The notes under the pieces are model-generated. The model had not been told where the DNA came from, searched no databases, and worked only from the letters and a program-made list of their open reading frames with translations. A DNA stretch of 64,000 nt from Macrobrachium rosenbergii (lineage: Eukaryota > Arthropoda > Malacostraca > Decapoda > Palaemonidae), in NCBI RefSeq assembly GCF_040412425.1, contig NC_089755.1, forward strand, positions 57,891,798 to 57,955,797, given 5' to 3'. Numbering within the stretch: the first letter of the stretch is position 1; every line of letters starts with the position of its first letter. Below are positions 12,172 to 22,427 of the stretch, piece after piece. Made by a program: the position numbers and the translations under genes.

Positions 12172-14660
12172 GTAAGTACAGTACTATAATATTTATACCG
12201 ATTATTAGTTAGCTGCATATAGCACACCTTTCAATACGTTTTATTTTGATAATAGAAAGCCTTGAATGTTTATTTAATTTGTCGGAACCTACATGTGCTA
12301 AATCATAACAAAATACTTTCAATACTTTCCAAGAAGCGGCGCTACAGTTCATGAATGGGAAACACCTAAAGATTTGTGGTCAAATTCATCGTTGCTTTAA
12401 GCTTCATAAACAATCGAGATAAGTGTTTCACGTAGCCCATTGGTTTTGTAAACAAAGTTACCCAGGAAGTTCGGTCTTCGTGGACTTTTTGTAATGTGCC
12501 TGAATTTTGTTTTGTACGTCGTTTTGCATTGGTCAATATTTTATCGCTATGAAAGTATTTCTAGCAAGGTGCGCATCGATTTTATTTATATAATTCTGTA
12601 AATGAAATAGATTATGAAATATTTCTATCAAGGTAAAATCAATTTCATTTATATATTTATTTAAATGAAATAGATCATGAAAATACTTCTAGCAAGTACG
12701 CATCAATTCCATTTATATACTTATTTCAGTGCAATAGATTATGAAAATACTTCTAGCAAAGTATGCATCAATTTCATTTATATACTTATTTAAATGAAAT
12801 AGATTCTGAAAATACTTCTAGCAAGACACGCATCAGTTTCATTTACATATTTCCATAAATGAAATTGATACGTGCATCGCTAGAAATACTTTCATAGCGA
12901 TAAAAAATGTATCAAAACGAACTCTATCAGTTCTTCGTGTGTTTCTCTTGGTGTGCATGAATTGTTTTGCGTATTATTCGTCCTGAAAAATATTTCATCG
13001 CTATGAAAATATTTCTAGCAAGGCGTACATCAATTTCATTAATATAATCCAAGATTTTTTTTAAACAAAAATTAAAATTCGCTGAGAAACCTGCGAATTC
13101 ATGGACATATGCAAAACAAGTAAAAAATGCATCGAAGCTTCTTTGGTTCAATCGAGTTTTCTCTACAGCCGCTACGGTTAGCAATAATCGTGCTTCTGGC
13201 AACGATCTAGGACAGGCCACCACGGCTGGCTGAGAGTTTCGTGGACCGCGGTTCATATAGCATTGTACCGAGACCACCGAAAGATAGATCCATTTTCGGT
13301 GGCTTTGATTATATGATGTACAGAAAACTATTGTGCCGAAGAAACTTCGGCGCAGTTTTTTTTTTATATTATATGAACGAGATTAAACGTACACCCGTCC
13401 ATCGAATATTTGTATGAATGAAGACATAACTAGCACTCCCGCGATTTATGTACATCTTTACATTATGTGTTTTTCAGAATAATTTTGGTCCGTTACTTTT
13501 CAAAATCAGTTGCTGAAACGGCCTTAGATATTTATTACTGTTAAAAATACGTTTTTCCACTATGCGGAATCATAAGAAAAACTGCTGTATTCACGAAGTT
13601 CGAAAAAGTTTACAAAAACGAATTTGTTGGTTTATATTAAGCCAAATTTGACCCAAGAAGGACTATCGTCAGTGTGATAAGTTATTGAAGATGACCAAGG
13701 CCTGATATGGACCCCTGGGCTATGCCCTAGCCAACAAAAACAAAACAGTTCGGATTTAGCCATTTGTCTGGTCTCCAGGGAATTTATAGTGTCTGTCTAG
13801 GACCGGGTGACTTTCTAATCCTTCCAAAGGTTTCTTAATTTCAATCCCTAACCTCATTCTCCCAACCACACCCTGAAAGGAACTGCCAGGCGCCGTGAGG
13901 AAGTGATCAAAACAAGCAGTTTTATAATGGCTCAAATGAATCTCATATAACGGCTGTCCATAAAGACGAATTTACTATTGAAAAACTATGTATCTCGGCT
14001 CATAATCCTACTTCATCAAAAGGACAATGGTGACTCGCTTTCCCGTTTTGGTTTACACTCACGAAACGGTTTATTGGGAGGCAAAATATTAGCATTCATT
14101 TTTGCCATAGCTGTATACTGGTGTTCTGTTATTCTTTGGATCTTGGAGAAATCAGTCCTTTGTGTATACAGAATAAAAGGGATCTGGTTGTTATTAACAG
14201 TTAGACGTCATTTTCATTTCGTCGTGAACTGGTTCGTGATATCTAATCTTGTTTATCCTTTCCTGAGGCCCATTGTAATCCTCTTAACTCTACAGAGCTG
14301 GCAGTTAACGAGAGTTAATTCAAACGCTTTCACTTTTGGATCAGGCGTTTCAGTGTTAATGTAAATAACCCGATTCCATCTCCGGATTCTTGTCCTGTAA
14401 GTTTGGACGAGTTGTAATCAGAGCAAAATTAATATTCTTCGCTCAGTGCTTTTGATAAAGATAGCAAAGTTCTGAATTGAGAGAGAGAGAGAGAGAGAGA
14501 AAGTTTTCCCGCTGGGTATGTTTGTCCATACACGATGATTCACTGACAATTCAACCCAACACTGACTCACACGCCACATCCGTCAGATTAAAGGTTGGTC
14601 CAGACTCGACCATAACCTGAAATGACCTTTAGTGACGCTTTAAAAATCTTGTTTCGTTCA

Positions 14661-14704
<44 letters not shown>

Positions 14705-14766
14705 TTACGGGTGAAAATGGACGCAAGTAAATTGAAAACTTTCTTCCTACTTATACATGACAAATT

Positions 14767-14797
<31 letters not shown>

Positions 14798-14861
14798 CTT
14801 TACGGATGAAACTGGACGCAAGTAAATTGAAAACTTACTTTCTACTTATGCATGACAAGCT

Positions 14862-14930
<69 letters not shown>

Positions 14931-14983
14931 TGAAATTGAACGCAAGTAAATTCAAAATCTACTTCCTACTTATGTATGACAAG

Positions 14984-15045
<62 letters not shown>

Positions 15046-15115
15046 GACGCAAGTAAATTGAAAACTTACTTCCTACTTACGCATGACAAGCTTATCATCT
15101 CTCTCTCTCTCTCCC

Positions 15116-15195
<80 letters not shown>

Positions 15196-15261
15196 TACTG
15201 GTGAAATTGAACGCAAGTAAATTTAAAATCTACTTCCTACTTATATATGACAAGCTTATCA

Positions 15262-15321
<60 letters not shown>

Positions 15322-15418
15322 TTACGGAGAGAGAGAGAGATGATAAGCTTGTCATACATAAGTAGGAAGTAGATTTTAAATTTACTCGCGTTCAATTTCA
15401 CCAGTAAAAGAAAGAGAG

Positions 15419-15468
<50 letters not shown>

Positions 15469-15526
15469 TGGTGAAATTGAACGCGAGTAAATTTAAAATC
15501 TACCTCCTACTTATGTATGACAAGCT

Positions 15527-15577
<51 letters not shown>

Positions 15578-18500
15578 AAGTTTATCACCCTTTTTTACTC
15601 GTGAAATTGAAACAAAATCTATTTATAGATTTCGAGCTATAGTACAAAATTGTAGAGAAATGCAATCTTTTTTTTTTTTTGATAAACCAGGGATTTCAAA
15701 ACAAGCAATAGATTTAAATCAGTGGTTCTCAACCCGGGGGATGTCAGCAATTTTCAAGGGGGGGTCGCGAGCCCTAGGGAAAAATTAAAAATTCTCTAAT
15801 TATATTCTTTATTCTCTTAACAAGAGTCGCTAAGATGCAGTGCCAAGTGTCTCACTAATTCATTCCCAAAAGAATAAAAACGCCCCTTCTCTTTCTCTTT
15901 TTTTTTTTTCCTTAAATCTGGGAGGGAATTTCATTAATAGATGGAACGGGGGCGTGGAGGGAAGGATCAACTCTTAGAGGGGGCGTGATAATGAAAAGGT
16001 TGAGAAATCTTAACTTCTTGTTTCTTTCAAAACATGCCATCCCCACGAGTTGACGGTTTGGGATTTTTTTTTTATATTATATGCGATTAAGGTTTGAGAG
16101 AGTAAAGCGCTGATAAATCTTTTTGTATATATATTACTGTTCCACAGTAATGGGTAGCATTGCATTTGATCAATATTCTAGAATAGAGGATCCGTGCCTT
16201 TATTGCCAAATTCGACCCTGAAAAATGACTGACAAGGATTTATCACATATTCATAGCACTTATGAATAACTCGGAAGTGGATTTAACTCCTAATTGTGTC
16301 CAGCTTGCTTCGACAATATTTAGTCTATATTATTTTAACCACGTATTTCAGGTATTGCATCATTGTGATTAGAATTGGCGCCAGATATACGGATCACTTA
16401 ACATAATCCAAATCTTTTATTCCTGGAAAATTGTAGCTCAGTGATTGAAAATGTCCTACAATTTTCTTTTTCATTCGTGTAATCGGCCTGAATCTATTTA
16501 CTTCTCTCTTTTTTCTTTTTGTGTGTCTACTTGAATTGAATATAAAATTAGGCCAAAGGCCAAGCACCGTGACCTATAAGGTCATTCAGCGCTGAAACAG
16601 AAATTGACAGTAAGAAGGTTTAAAAGTGTAACAGGAGGAAAACCTCGCAGTTGCACTATGAATCACTTGTTAGGAGAGGGTGGGAAGTACGATGGAAGAC
16701 AGAGAATATGAACGGAGGTACAGCAAAATGAATGAAAGGGGTTGCAGCTAGGGACCGAAGGGACGCTGCAAAGAACCTTATGTAATGCCTACGGTGCACC
16801 GCATGAGGGGTTGTTTGTCTATTTGTTCTGGAGATCCTTCTCTGTGAGTTAAAACTCTCTGACGATTATTTAGCATAAACAACTACGTATAATGAGTGCA
16901 AAAAGGCTAACTAATTCTTCCACACAGGTAGCTCTTATCTCGACGCCCAACTCCCTCGTCAACTATTCTGCGGAGGCGTCGGCCAAGCGGATAGTCGACT
17001 ACTGCCTGCCAGTTCTCCACGACTACTTCATGGCTAAGGAATCCGACGCCTTCTACAGGTGTTTCATGGTAAAGAAAAGAATCGAGTTGGGGATTAAATC
17101 TTACAAGCCTATGTTCTCCGTCAGCCGAAATACTAAGAGTCTGGTGGTGAGTTTTGTTTTTGTCTTGATTTTGTGTTTTTTAGGTGTAAGGGGCTAATGG
17201 GCTGGCAAATCGAGTGTCCTCAGCCTGCCCAGGCCAGAAGGAAGCCAAGACAAAGGGACAGATATGAGGAAATGTGGGGTAAAACCCAATATTTATATTA
17301 AATTATACAGAAAAATGACTTCGTATTTTGTCAATGCGAGATACTTTCTCAATCTGACATGCGAATATTTAATCATACATCTAGAGTAAGAGTTTAGATG
17401 ACATCTGGAAACGTGTCCATACTCAGCTAATCAAATCATTCTTTCCCTTTACAGAAGTACATAAAAATTCTGAAGGACTCATACTGGTCGACCCGTATCC
17501 TGGGACACAAGAAGTACAGGCACACACGCTCTCTGGTCAGTCGACAAATCATCAGACTGCTGAACGAAGAATCTGACAGAGGCGTGGTGACGCCCCTTTA
17601 CAGCTTCGGGATGGTGACGCCCCTTTGCAGGCTCGTCATACAGCTCTTGTTTTGCTATGACGTCGGCGATCTGCCTGCGCAAATCGTTACGGTATTTGTC
17701 GTCTTTTTTGTAGCACGAGCCAGGCGTTTGAGTCAAGAATTCACTGAGGCCCAGAGTATCTCCTTGCAAGGAGCAAATAACTTTCCTTAGCATTATCAAA
17801 CATAGCATATTTCAGAGGAAGTGAAATCATATTGAGACAAGTAGGCAGTTTAAATTTAAAGCCTGATGACAGACATGTTTTGATTTTCAAGGCAGTTTAA
17901 GGCGCCTTGCAACAAATGTCTCAGGTCTTTTGCAAGTTCTGGTGATGCTGGAGAATATACAGTGTCATTAATTCATTCTGTCCTCTTTCATCCAAGTTTG
18001 GGACCTGTTTCCTTGAGTTAAATTACCAGTCTAATAATATCTCCCTTGTTTCCAGATACCCAAATCGGCATGCTCGGCTTTTGGGTCCCTCCTGCAAGAT
18101 CTTGGCCCATTCCACATGGAGTTTTTAGATGTCAGGTCAATATACTTTGCCAGCGTCTCTCCTTTTAAGATTTTGCTTACGAATGCCCCAGACCTGAAGA
18201 AGATTTATGTAAAGGAGAGCTGTATAGGACACGGGGGCATGGACCTACTGCCCCGGCTATGCAGCAAGACCCTGACAGAAATAGGTATTGAGAGGGATGG
18301 TTTCGTCTCCGAGAGCTATGACCTCTTCAGGTTGTTTTTTAAGGGAAAGTCAGACAAGGAAGTCACTCGAGCTGCTTCTTATCATCCATCTGCAGATATG
18401 GAAATTACCTTTCTCAACCTGTTAAAAGTGTGCATCTATTGTACCGCCAGGGCAGAATGCTTCCACAGACTCAGATTAGCCGTGAGTAAGTTCTACACCA

Positions 18501-19483
18501 GATTAGAGCTCAATGCAATAGATGAGTCACACTACCAAATGCTCCACGACATACCTTGCGGTGATGGCCTCAACGCTAGGATCATATCAGTCGCGACAAG
18601 AGACTTTCCAGCTCTGGCATATAACAATCCGGTGCTCAGAGTGAAACCGGTGAAGTTTGTCAACACTGACGAATACCGTGACATAACTTTCCTGGAACTT
18701 GTAGGTTCTTCAGGTTGGTTTGAGGAGCACGATTTAGAAAACTGCCTTGCGAACAACTTCTCCCACATCACTGGGCTGAAACTGTTCATTTGCGAAGATA
18801 TAAGATACTCGTATGACCCTCAATTGCCAATGTTTAGCTTTAACAGGCGCCAAATGCTATGGCTTAACTACGACTATGGCTTGCATCCAAGAGAACGGGA
18901 AGGCTTCTCCAGACTCTTCATGAACATTGGCAGGAAGCTCCTGACACTTAAGATCAACGTTAGCTTGGCAGCAGATCTGACAGAGGCCCTGCATTGCTTA
19001 AACTTGTGCCCCATTTTAAGGGAGTTCTCCCTTCACGTAAGTATTGTGTGTCTAAATGATAATGAGCCCGTGCTCCAAGTAAGTCTCAACCCGCTCCCAG
19101 AGCTAACAAAGATCGAATTTCGTGGGGGAGTAGGCTCGGACTTGGTAGGTGTGACAAAGGTCTTTGAAAAGATCATCAAAGCGGCTCCTAAAGTTCAGTA
19201 TCTGAAGTTTTCAGACAGCATGATCAAAAAGCTCCACCTGATGAACAGTGAGTGTCTTGCGGGCGTAGTGACGTTGCACCTGAGGAATCTTCGCATGAGC
19301 GAAGTGTGCACAGACACGCTGATGGGATTTCTGCAGGCGTGCCCAGCCGTGAGGGAACTTGTGTTGGAAAATGTGCACGAGAGAAGCCCATGGCTTAATC
19401 ATATAGCGAAGACCACAGCACTGTCAGTCCGGTATGTCATTCCTAAATGCCTATTTCTAGAAGAGATCCGAATGGGCGACTGA
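12160..19483 (+). CDS. leucine-rich-repeat-like protein, spliced gene model
   Basis: Proposed exons are 12160-12171 (four codons, MERQ), 16928-17146, 17455-17535 (or to 17691) and 18056-19483. All junctions are phase 0, and the total is about 579 codons (631 with the longer third exon). The large last exon has regularly spaced LRR-like strands (for example ITGLKLFI, LLTLKINVS, LREFSLHVS, VQYLKFSDS, VVTLHLRNLRM, VRELVLENV). These resemble the ribonuclease-inhibitor-like repeats of F-box/LRR substrate receptors. No F-box, signal peptide or membrane segment is evident, so an intracellular binding or adaptor role is only a guess. The ATG at 12160 has A at -3 and G at +4 and sits 12 bp before a strong GTAAGT donor. 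The end of exon 3 is uncertain because an antisense ORF overlaps it. No specific family name is claimed. Confidence 0.6.
12535..13045. mobile_element. inverted-repeat (fold-back) element with internal tandem array
   Basis: The left arm (atcgctatgaaagtatttct at about 12543, continuing into gcatcgattttattta) recurs inverted at about 12853-12905. This makes an inverted repeat of roughly 55 bp. Between the arms, a 65-70 bp unit containing aaatacttctagcaa and atcaatttcatttata is repeated about four times. A further direct half-copy lies at 12981-13045. It looks like a MITE or fold-back element whose arm has been amplified. Superfamily and target duplication are not clear. Confidence 0.65.
14474..14502. 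repeat. (GA)n microsatellite
   Basis: A short GA run just before the larger CT array. Confidence 0.9.
14640..15595. repeat. tandem array of (CT)n tracts alternating with a 70-bp spacer
   Basis: A roughly 70-bp spacer (gaaattgaacgcaagtaaat ... ctacttcctacttatgtatg ... acaagcttatcat) alternates with CT runs of very different length. There are about seven direct copies and one inverted copy at about 15325-15420, where the neighbouring repeat switches from CT to GA. The spacers are far more alike than the CT lengths, so the compound unit has been amplified. Confidence 0.92.
15720..16012. mobile_element. possible hAT-type MITE, degenerate
   Basis: The left end CAGTGGTTCTCAACC is a classic hAT-type terminus. 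The right side holds aaaggttgagaaatct, which matches its complement for about nine bases and then decays. Interior G-rich text (gggggggtcgcgag; agagggggcgtgata) is also partly inverted. No clean 8-bp target duplication is visible, so this is old or truncated. Confidence 0.5.
16549..16815 (+). mobile_element. SINE-like dispersed repeat, copy 1
   Basis: Starts ggccaaaggccaagcaccg, contains aggtcattcagcgctgaaac, taacaggaggaaaacctc, gttgcagctaggg and ccgaagggacgctgcaaag, and ends near gtgcaccgcatgagg. The same order of blocks recurs near 28,870, 30,836, 40,152, 52,206 and (inverted) 48,897. No ORF and no clear pol III boxes were seen. Confidence 0.85.
16928..17146 (+). CDS. LRR gene exon 2
   Basis: Acceptor ttccacacag|GTAGCT, donor CTGGTG|GTGAGT; 73 codons, phase 0 at both ends. 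The translation (VALISTPNSLV ... VDYCLPVLHDYF ... ESDAFYRCFMVKKR ... SRNTKSLV) has balanced composition and no low complexity, unlike the repeat ORFs around it. Confidence 0.6.
17147..17454 (+). other. intron 2 of the LRR gene
   Basis: GTGAGT to ccctttacag; 308 bp. It contains no recognised feature. Confidence 0.5.
17455..17535 (+). CDS. LRR gene exon 3, end uncertain
   Basis: Acceptor ctttacag|AAGTACATA. The first 27 codons (KYIKILKDSYW ... HKKYRHTRSL) look like protein. Two phase-0 ends are possible: CTG|GTCAGT at 17535 and ACG|GTATTT at 17691. The frame stays open to a TAG at about 17790. The downstream half reads more naturally as protein on the opposite strand. Confidence 0.45.
17479..17808 (-). 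other. antisense ORF overlapping LRR exon 3, 109 codons
   Basis: The minus-strand frame contains hydrophilic, helix-like text (KKDDKYRNDLRRQIADVIAK, then QELYDEP) with GC-rich third positions. It also has a tandem copy of KGRHH spaced by about eight codons. No family is recognised. It may be an inserted gene fragment, a real antisense exon, or chance from coding on the other strand. Confidence 0.3.
18056..19483 (+). CDS. LRR gene terminal exon
   Basis: Acceptor tgtttccag|ATACCC, then 475 codons to TGA at 19481-19483. The frame is open from the acceptor, 20 codons before the first internal Met at 18116. LRR-like strand motifs are spread over the C-terminal half, and the composition is ordinary for a soluble protein. 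This is the longest non-repetitive ORF in the window and the strongest coding evidence for the gene. Confidence 0.88.
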   Translation: MPKSACSAFGSLLQDLGPFHMEFLDVRSIYFASVSPFKILLTNAPDLKKIYVKESCIGHGGMDLLPRLCSKTLTEIGIERDGFVSESYDLFRLFFKGKSDKEVTRAASYHPSADMEITFLNLLKVCIYCTARAECFHRLRLAVSKFYTRLELNAIDESHYQMLHDIPCGDGLNARIISVATRDFPALAYNNPVLRVKPVKFVNTDEYRDITFLELVGSSGWFEEHDLENCLANNFSHITGLKLFICEDIRYSYDPQLPMFSFNRRQMLWLNYDYGLHPREREGFSRLFMNIGRKLLTLKINVSLAADLTEALHCLNLCPILREFSLHVSIVCLNDNEPVLQVSLNPLPELTKIEFRGGVGSDLVGVTKVFEKIIKAAPKVQYLKFSDSMIKKLHLMNSECLAGVVTLHLRNLRMSEVCTDTLMGFLQACPAVRELVLENVHERSPWLNHIAKTTALSVRYVIPKCLFLEEIRMGD

Positions 19484-19634
19484 GACAGTGCCTGTACAGT
19501 AAACATTCCTTGAACTGTTGAAGAGCTCCTAAACATGGACAGTATTTTCACTTAGATTTTCCTACTGCTGAGGTGCCTCGTTGGCACCAATATTCTACAT
19601 GACCTTGCATAGCAAGCACACAGAATATAAATAT

Positions 19635-19694
<60 letters not shown>

Positions 19695-20945
19695 GTGTGT
19701 AAGTGTATAATCCTCTGTGCAGCTTAATTGATAACTAAAGTTTGTAGACAAAACCTATTGATATTCAGCTGTTTTTATTTAGTTTTAGTTTAATCTGGTT
19801 AAATTCATGGCTAATGTTAAGTAATGTATTATTCGAATACTTATTAGCTTTGACTTAACTTGTGCACATTCAGTTTGAATGTAAATGTCTTATTTGTATT
19901 GTTTTGTAACACTCTGGATTAAATCAATACTAGTTAATGTTATGAGCTTTTAAGTGACACATACAAAGGTAAAAAATCAAAATTTTTCCTTGCTTCATTT
20001 TTGAAAACATTGAATATGATTTTTCAATTGGTCTGTTTTGCAAGTAAAACAAGTAACAGAATCCACGAACTCACCCACATTCAGCCACTGTTGTGACATG
20101 GAACAATATATTACTGTTCTTGTAGTCTTAGCACTGACACGTCCTCTTTAAAAAATAAGCTTTTTCCTTACCTCATGCAAATCAGGCTTAACATTATAAG
20201 ACTTATAACCATGAAAATTCTCTTATATTCTATTTGAACTATGATGAAGTCGTAATTATATTATAATCAACAAGGCTCCTTCTCCTACAGTTAAGCAGAA
20301 GCCAACTATGCCTACCCAGACAATTAACTGAATCTGAAACCGTTTTCTATGAGAACGACTGTTGCAAATGAAAGAAAATGTAAAATTGCAACTTTAATGG
20401 TTTGGGGATGTGGATGACAGCATTGTTTGAACGTCCAAAGTAACGCCAGGTCATGCAACCAAAATTTGTTATAATGAAATAACAAACATATCTTAATACC
20501 TTGGACATAGTCAACAATCCCTTCACCAGAATAAAATTGGTGAACTTTATACAAAGACGAAAATAATACACCAATTAAAGTGCTGTTAACATTAATGACT
20601 AAATTGCCACAATTATTGATTCTTGTCTTTACTTTCCAAGACTTCAGTATTGACGAAGCAATGCACTATAGTGAGAAACAATTAGTTTAATTTGTCGAGT
20701 AATCAATATCTTTTGGGTAATTTTGTATGGCCTATTTTTTTCAATAAATCAGATGTCTAGGCTATACCTAGCTTAGATATTATGACTGTAATTCCCTATC
20801 TTTGTAATGTTATGTCATCTTATAATTAGGACGTGTGTGGTCTACAAAGTGCTGAGCCAGTTTTGTAACTGATTTCATGTAAATATTGACGCTTGTAAAA
20901 GACTGATACATTTCAACTGTAACGTACAATAAACTGAGAATAAAA
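19484..20945 (+). other. probable 3' UTR of the LRR gene
   Basis: AT-rich, without ORFs of note, with an (AC)n-(TA)n-(GT)n tract at about 19635-19700. AATAAA occurs at 20743-20748, 20928-20933 and 20939-20944. The latter pair, followed by AT-rich sequence, is the better candidate for the end of the transcript. Inference only. Confidence 0.4.
19635..19702. repeat. (AC)n-(TA)n-(GT)n microsatellite
   Basis: AC run, then a TA run of about 25 units, then a short GT run. Confidence 0.95.
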
Positions 20946-22334
20946 ATCATAAAAATTAACTTGAATTTTTTTTTTTTTAAATCTAGTTACCTACACCAAC
21001 AGCTATTATGAAAAACATGGAAAAAACAATAAAAGCAGTTCGTAGAATGCAAAAATAAAGCAAAGTGAGACTTAACACACTAATCAAACCTAACTTTACC
21101 TGGGACAATGTTGTGTGACGAACGTATCTGCTTCAAAATAGCCCACACTAGTCCTGTCAAAAACATAACCTAACCTCACTTCAGCTAGCCTAAATTAACA
21201 TATACTAACCTGAGATACCGTGGCATACCACCAAATCCTAAGATACCCCTGGACCCCTAAAAAAAAGGGTTATACTTGTACCCCTTACCTTGAATTTCCT
21301 TCTTCAGTTCCTCTCCTGTGGTCATTCATGAGATTTTGACCGTGGCTTTTAGTCAGTGGTTACAGCTGGCCTTCTGTTTTCACTCGGCCTTCTTTATTTA
21401 ACCTCTAGGTGCCCCCTGGGTAATCTGATCGAAAACAAACACGAAACTTCAGTTCTGTAAACACACGGTTGGCCAAAAATTCGGTCGTTTAAGAGTCAGA
21501 ATTAACGGGTAAAATCCGTCCTAGGAAAATTATCAGACATTTTCACGAACGTGGAGTGATTGGCTGTCAGGCAAAACTATTACCACATCGACCAACTTAA
21601 CTTCATGATTTTGGTGGAACAAAACAGCTGTGAAACGCTCATGCGTGCCCTAGACTTATAGTGGGTGGAAGGATTTGACAATTATCGGTTTTCTCTACAC
21701 TTACCTTGAAATGTGACTGTATTTACTGGTTACAGAGGCTAAACTGGTTATATTCTGGTACTCTATAGCCCGGCATCACAGTATTTTCTCATGGTAATGA
21801 AGTAATATAACGAAATAACGGCAGTACGTTTTGTTTATCAGTTGGCAAGTCACCTAACAGGTATAAAAATAAAATAGTTTGTATTAAATATTTTAAATAG
21901 AAAACGAGAAAGGATATTTTCAAAGAAAATGGTGATTTTTTATGTTCATTCTGAGACTCGTTTACTATTGTGTACTTATGCAATTTGCTTTCAAAGGAAG
22001 TTCCAGAAAGCAGAATAGTTCGATAAATTTTTGGCTCACAAGGAAATCTCTTAGGCAAGAATTATTCTGCATGAAAGTAGACTTTAAAAAAAAACTATAA
22101 CGAACCTCAGTTATAAAACAATGTTTTAACATAACCATTCTTCTTGCAAACAAATCTCAAAATATGAGATGTTTTGAAGTATATTAAAAACCATTAATTC
22201 AAGGATAAAACGTAAAACGCTCATTTTTAAAAAACCAATCTTTATTGCAAAGAGAAAAAAATACGTTAGTTAATATCTTACTAGCTTTGAGTTATATTTT
22301 CTTTGATTTCTTTGCAACGCTTTCAACACAATCT

Positions 22335-22427
<93 letters not shown>

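Larger units (their letters stand above)
12172..16927 (+). other. intron 1 of the LRR gene (proposed), repeat-rich
   Basis: This 4.7-kb intron runs from GTAAGT to ttccacacag. It carries the inverted-repeat element at 12535-13045, the CT-spacer array at 14640-15595, a possible hAT fragment at 15720-16012 and a SINE-like copy at 16549-16815. The 128-codon hydrophobic ORF at 13978-14364 lies inside it and has no recognisable family. Confidence 0.4.

Noticed and set aside
13978..14364. 128-codon hydrophobic plus-strand ORF
   Set aside because: No family is recognised, it lies in the proposed first intron of the LRR gene, and hydrophobic text is common in AT-rich noncoding DNA. It is mentioned only as part of the intron.
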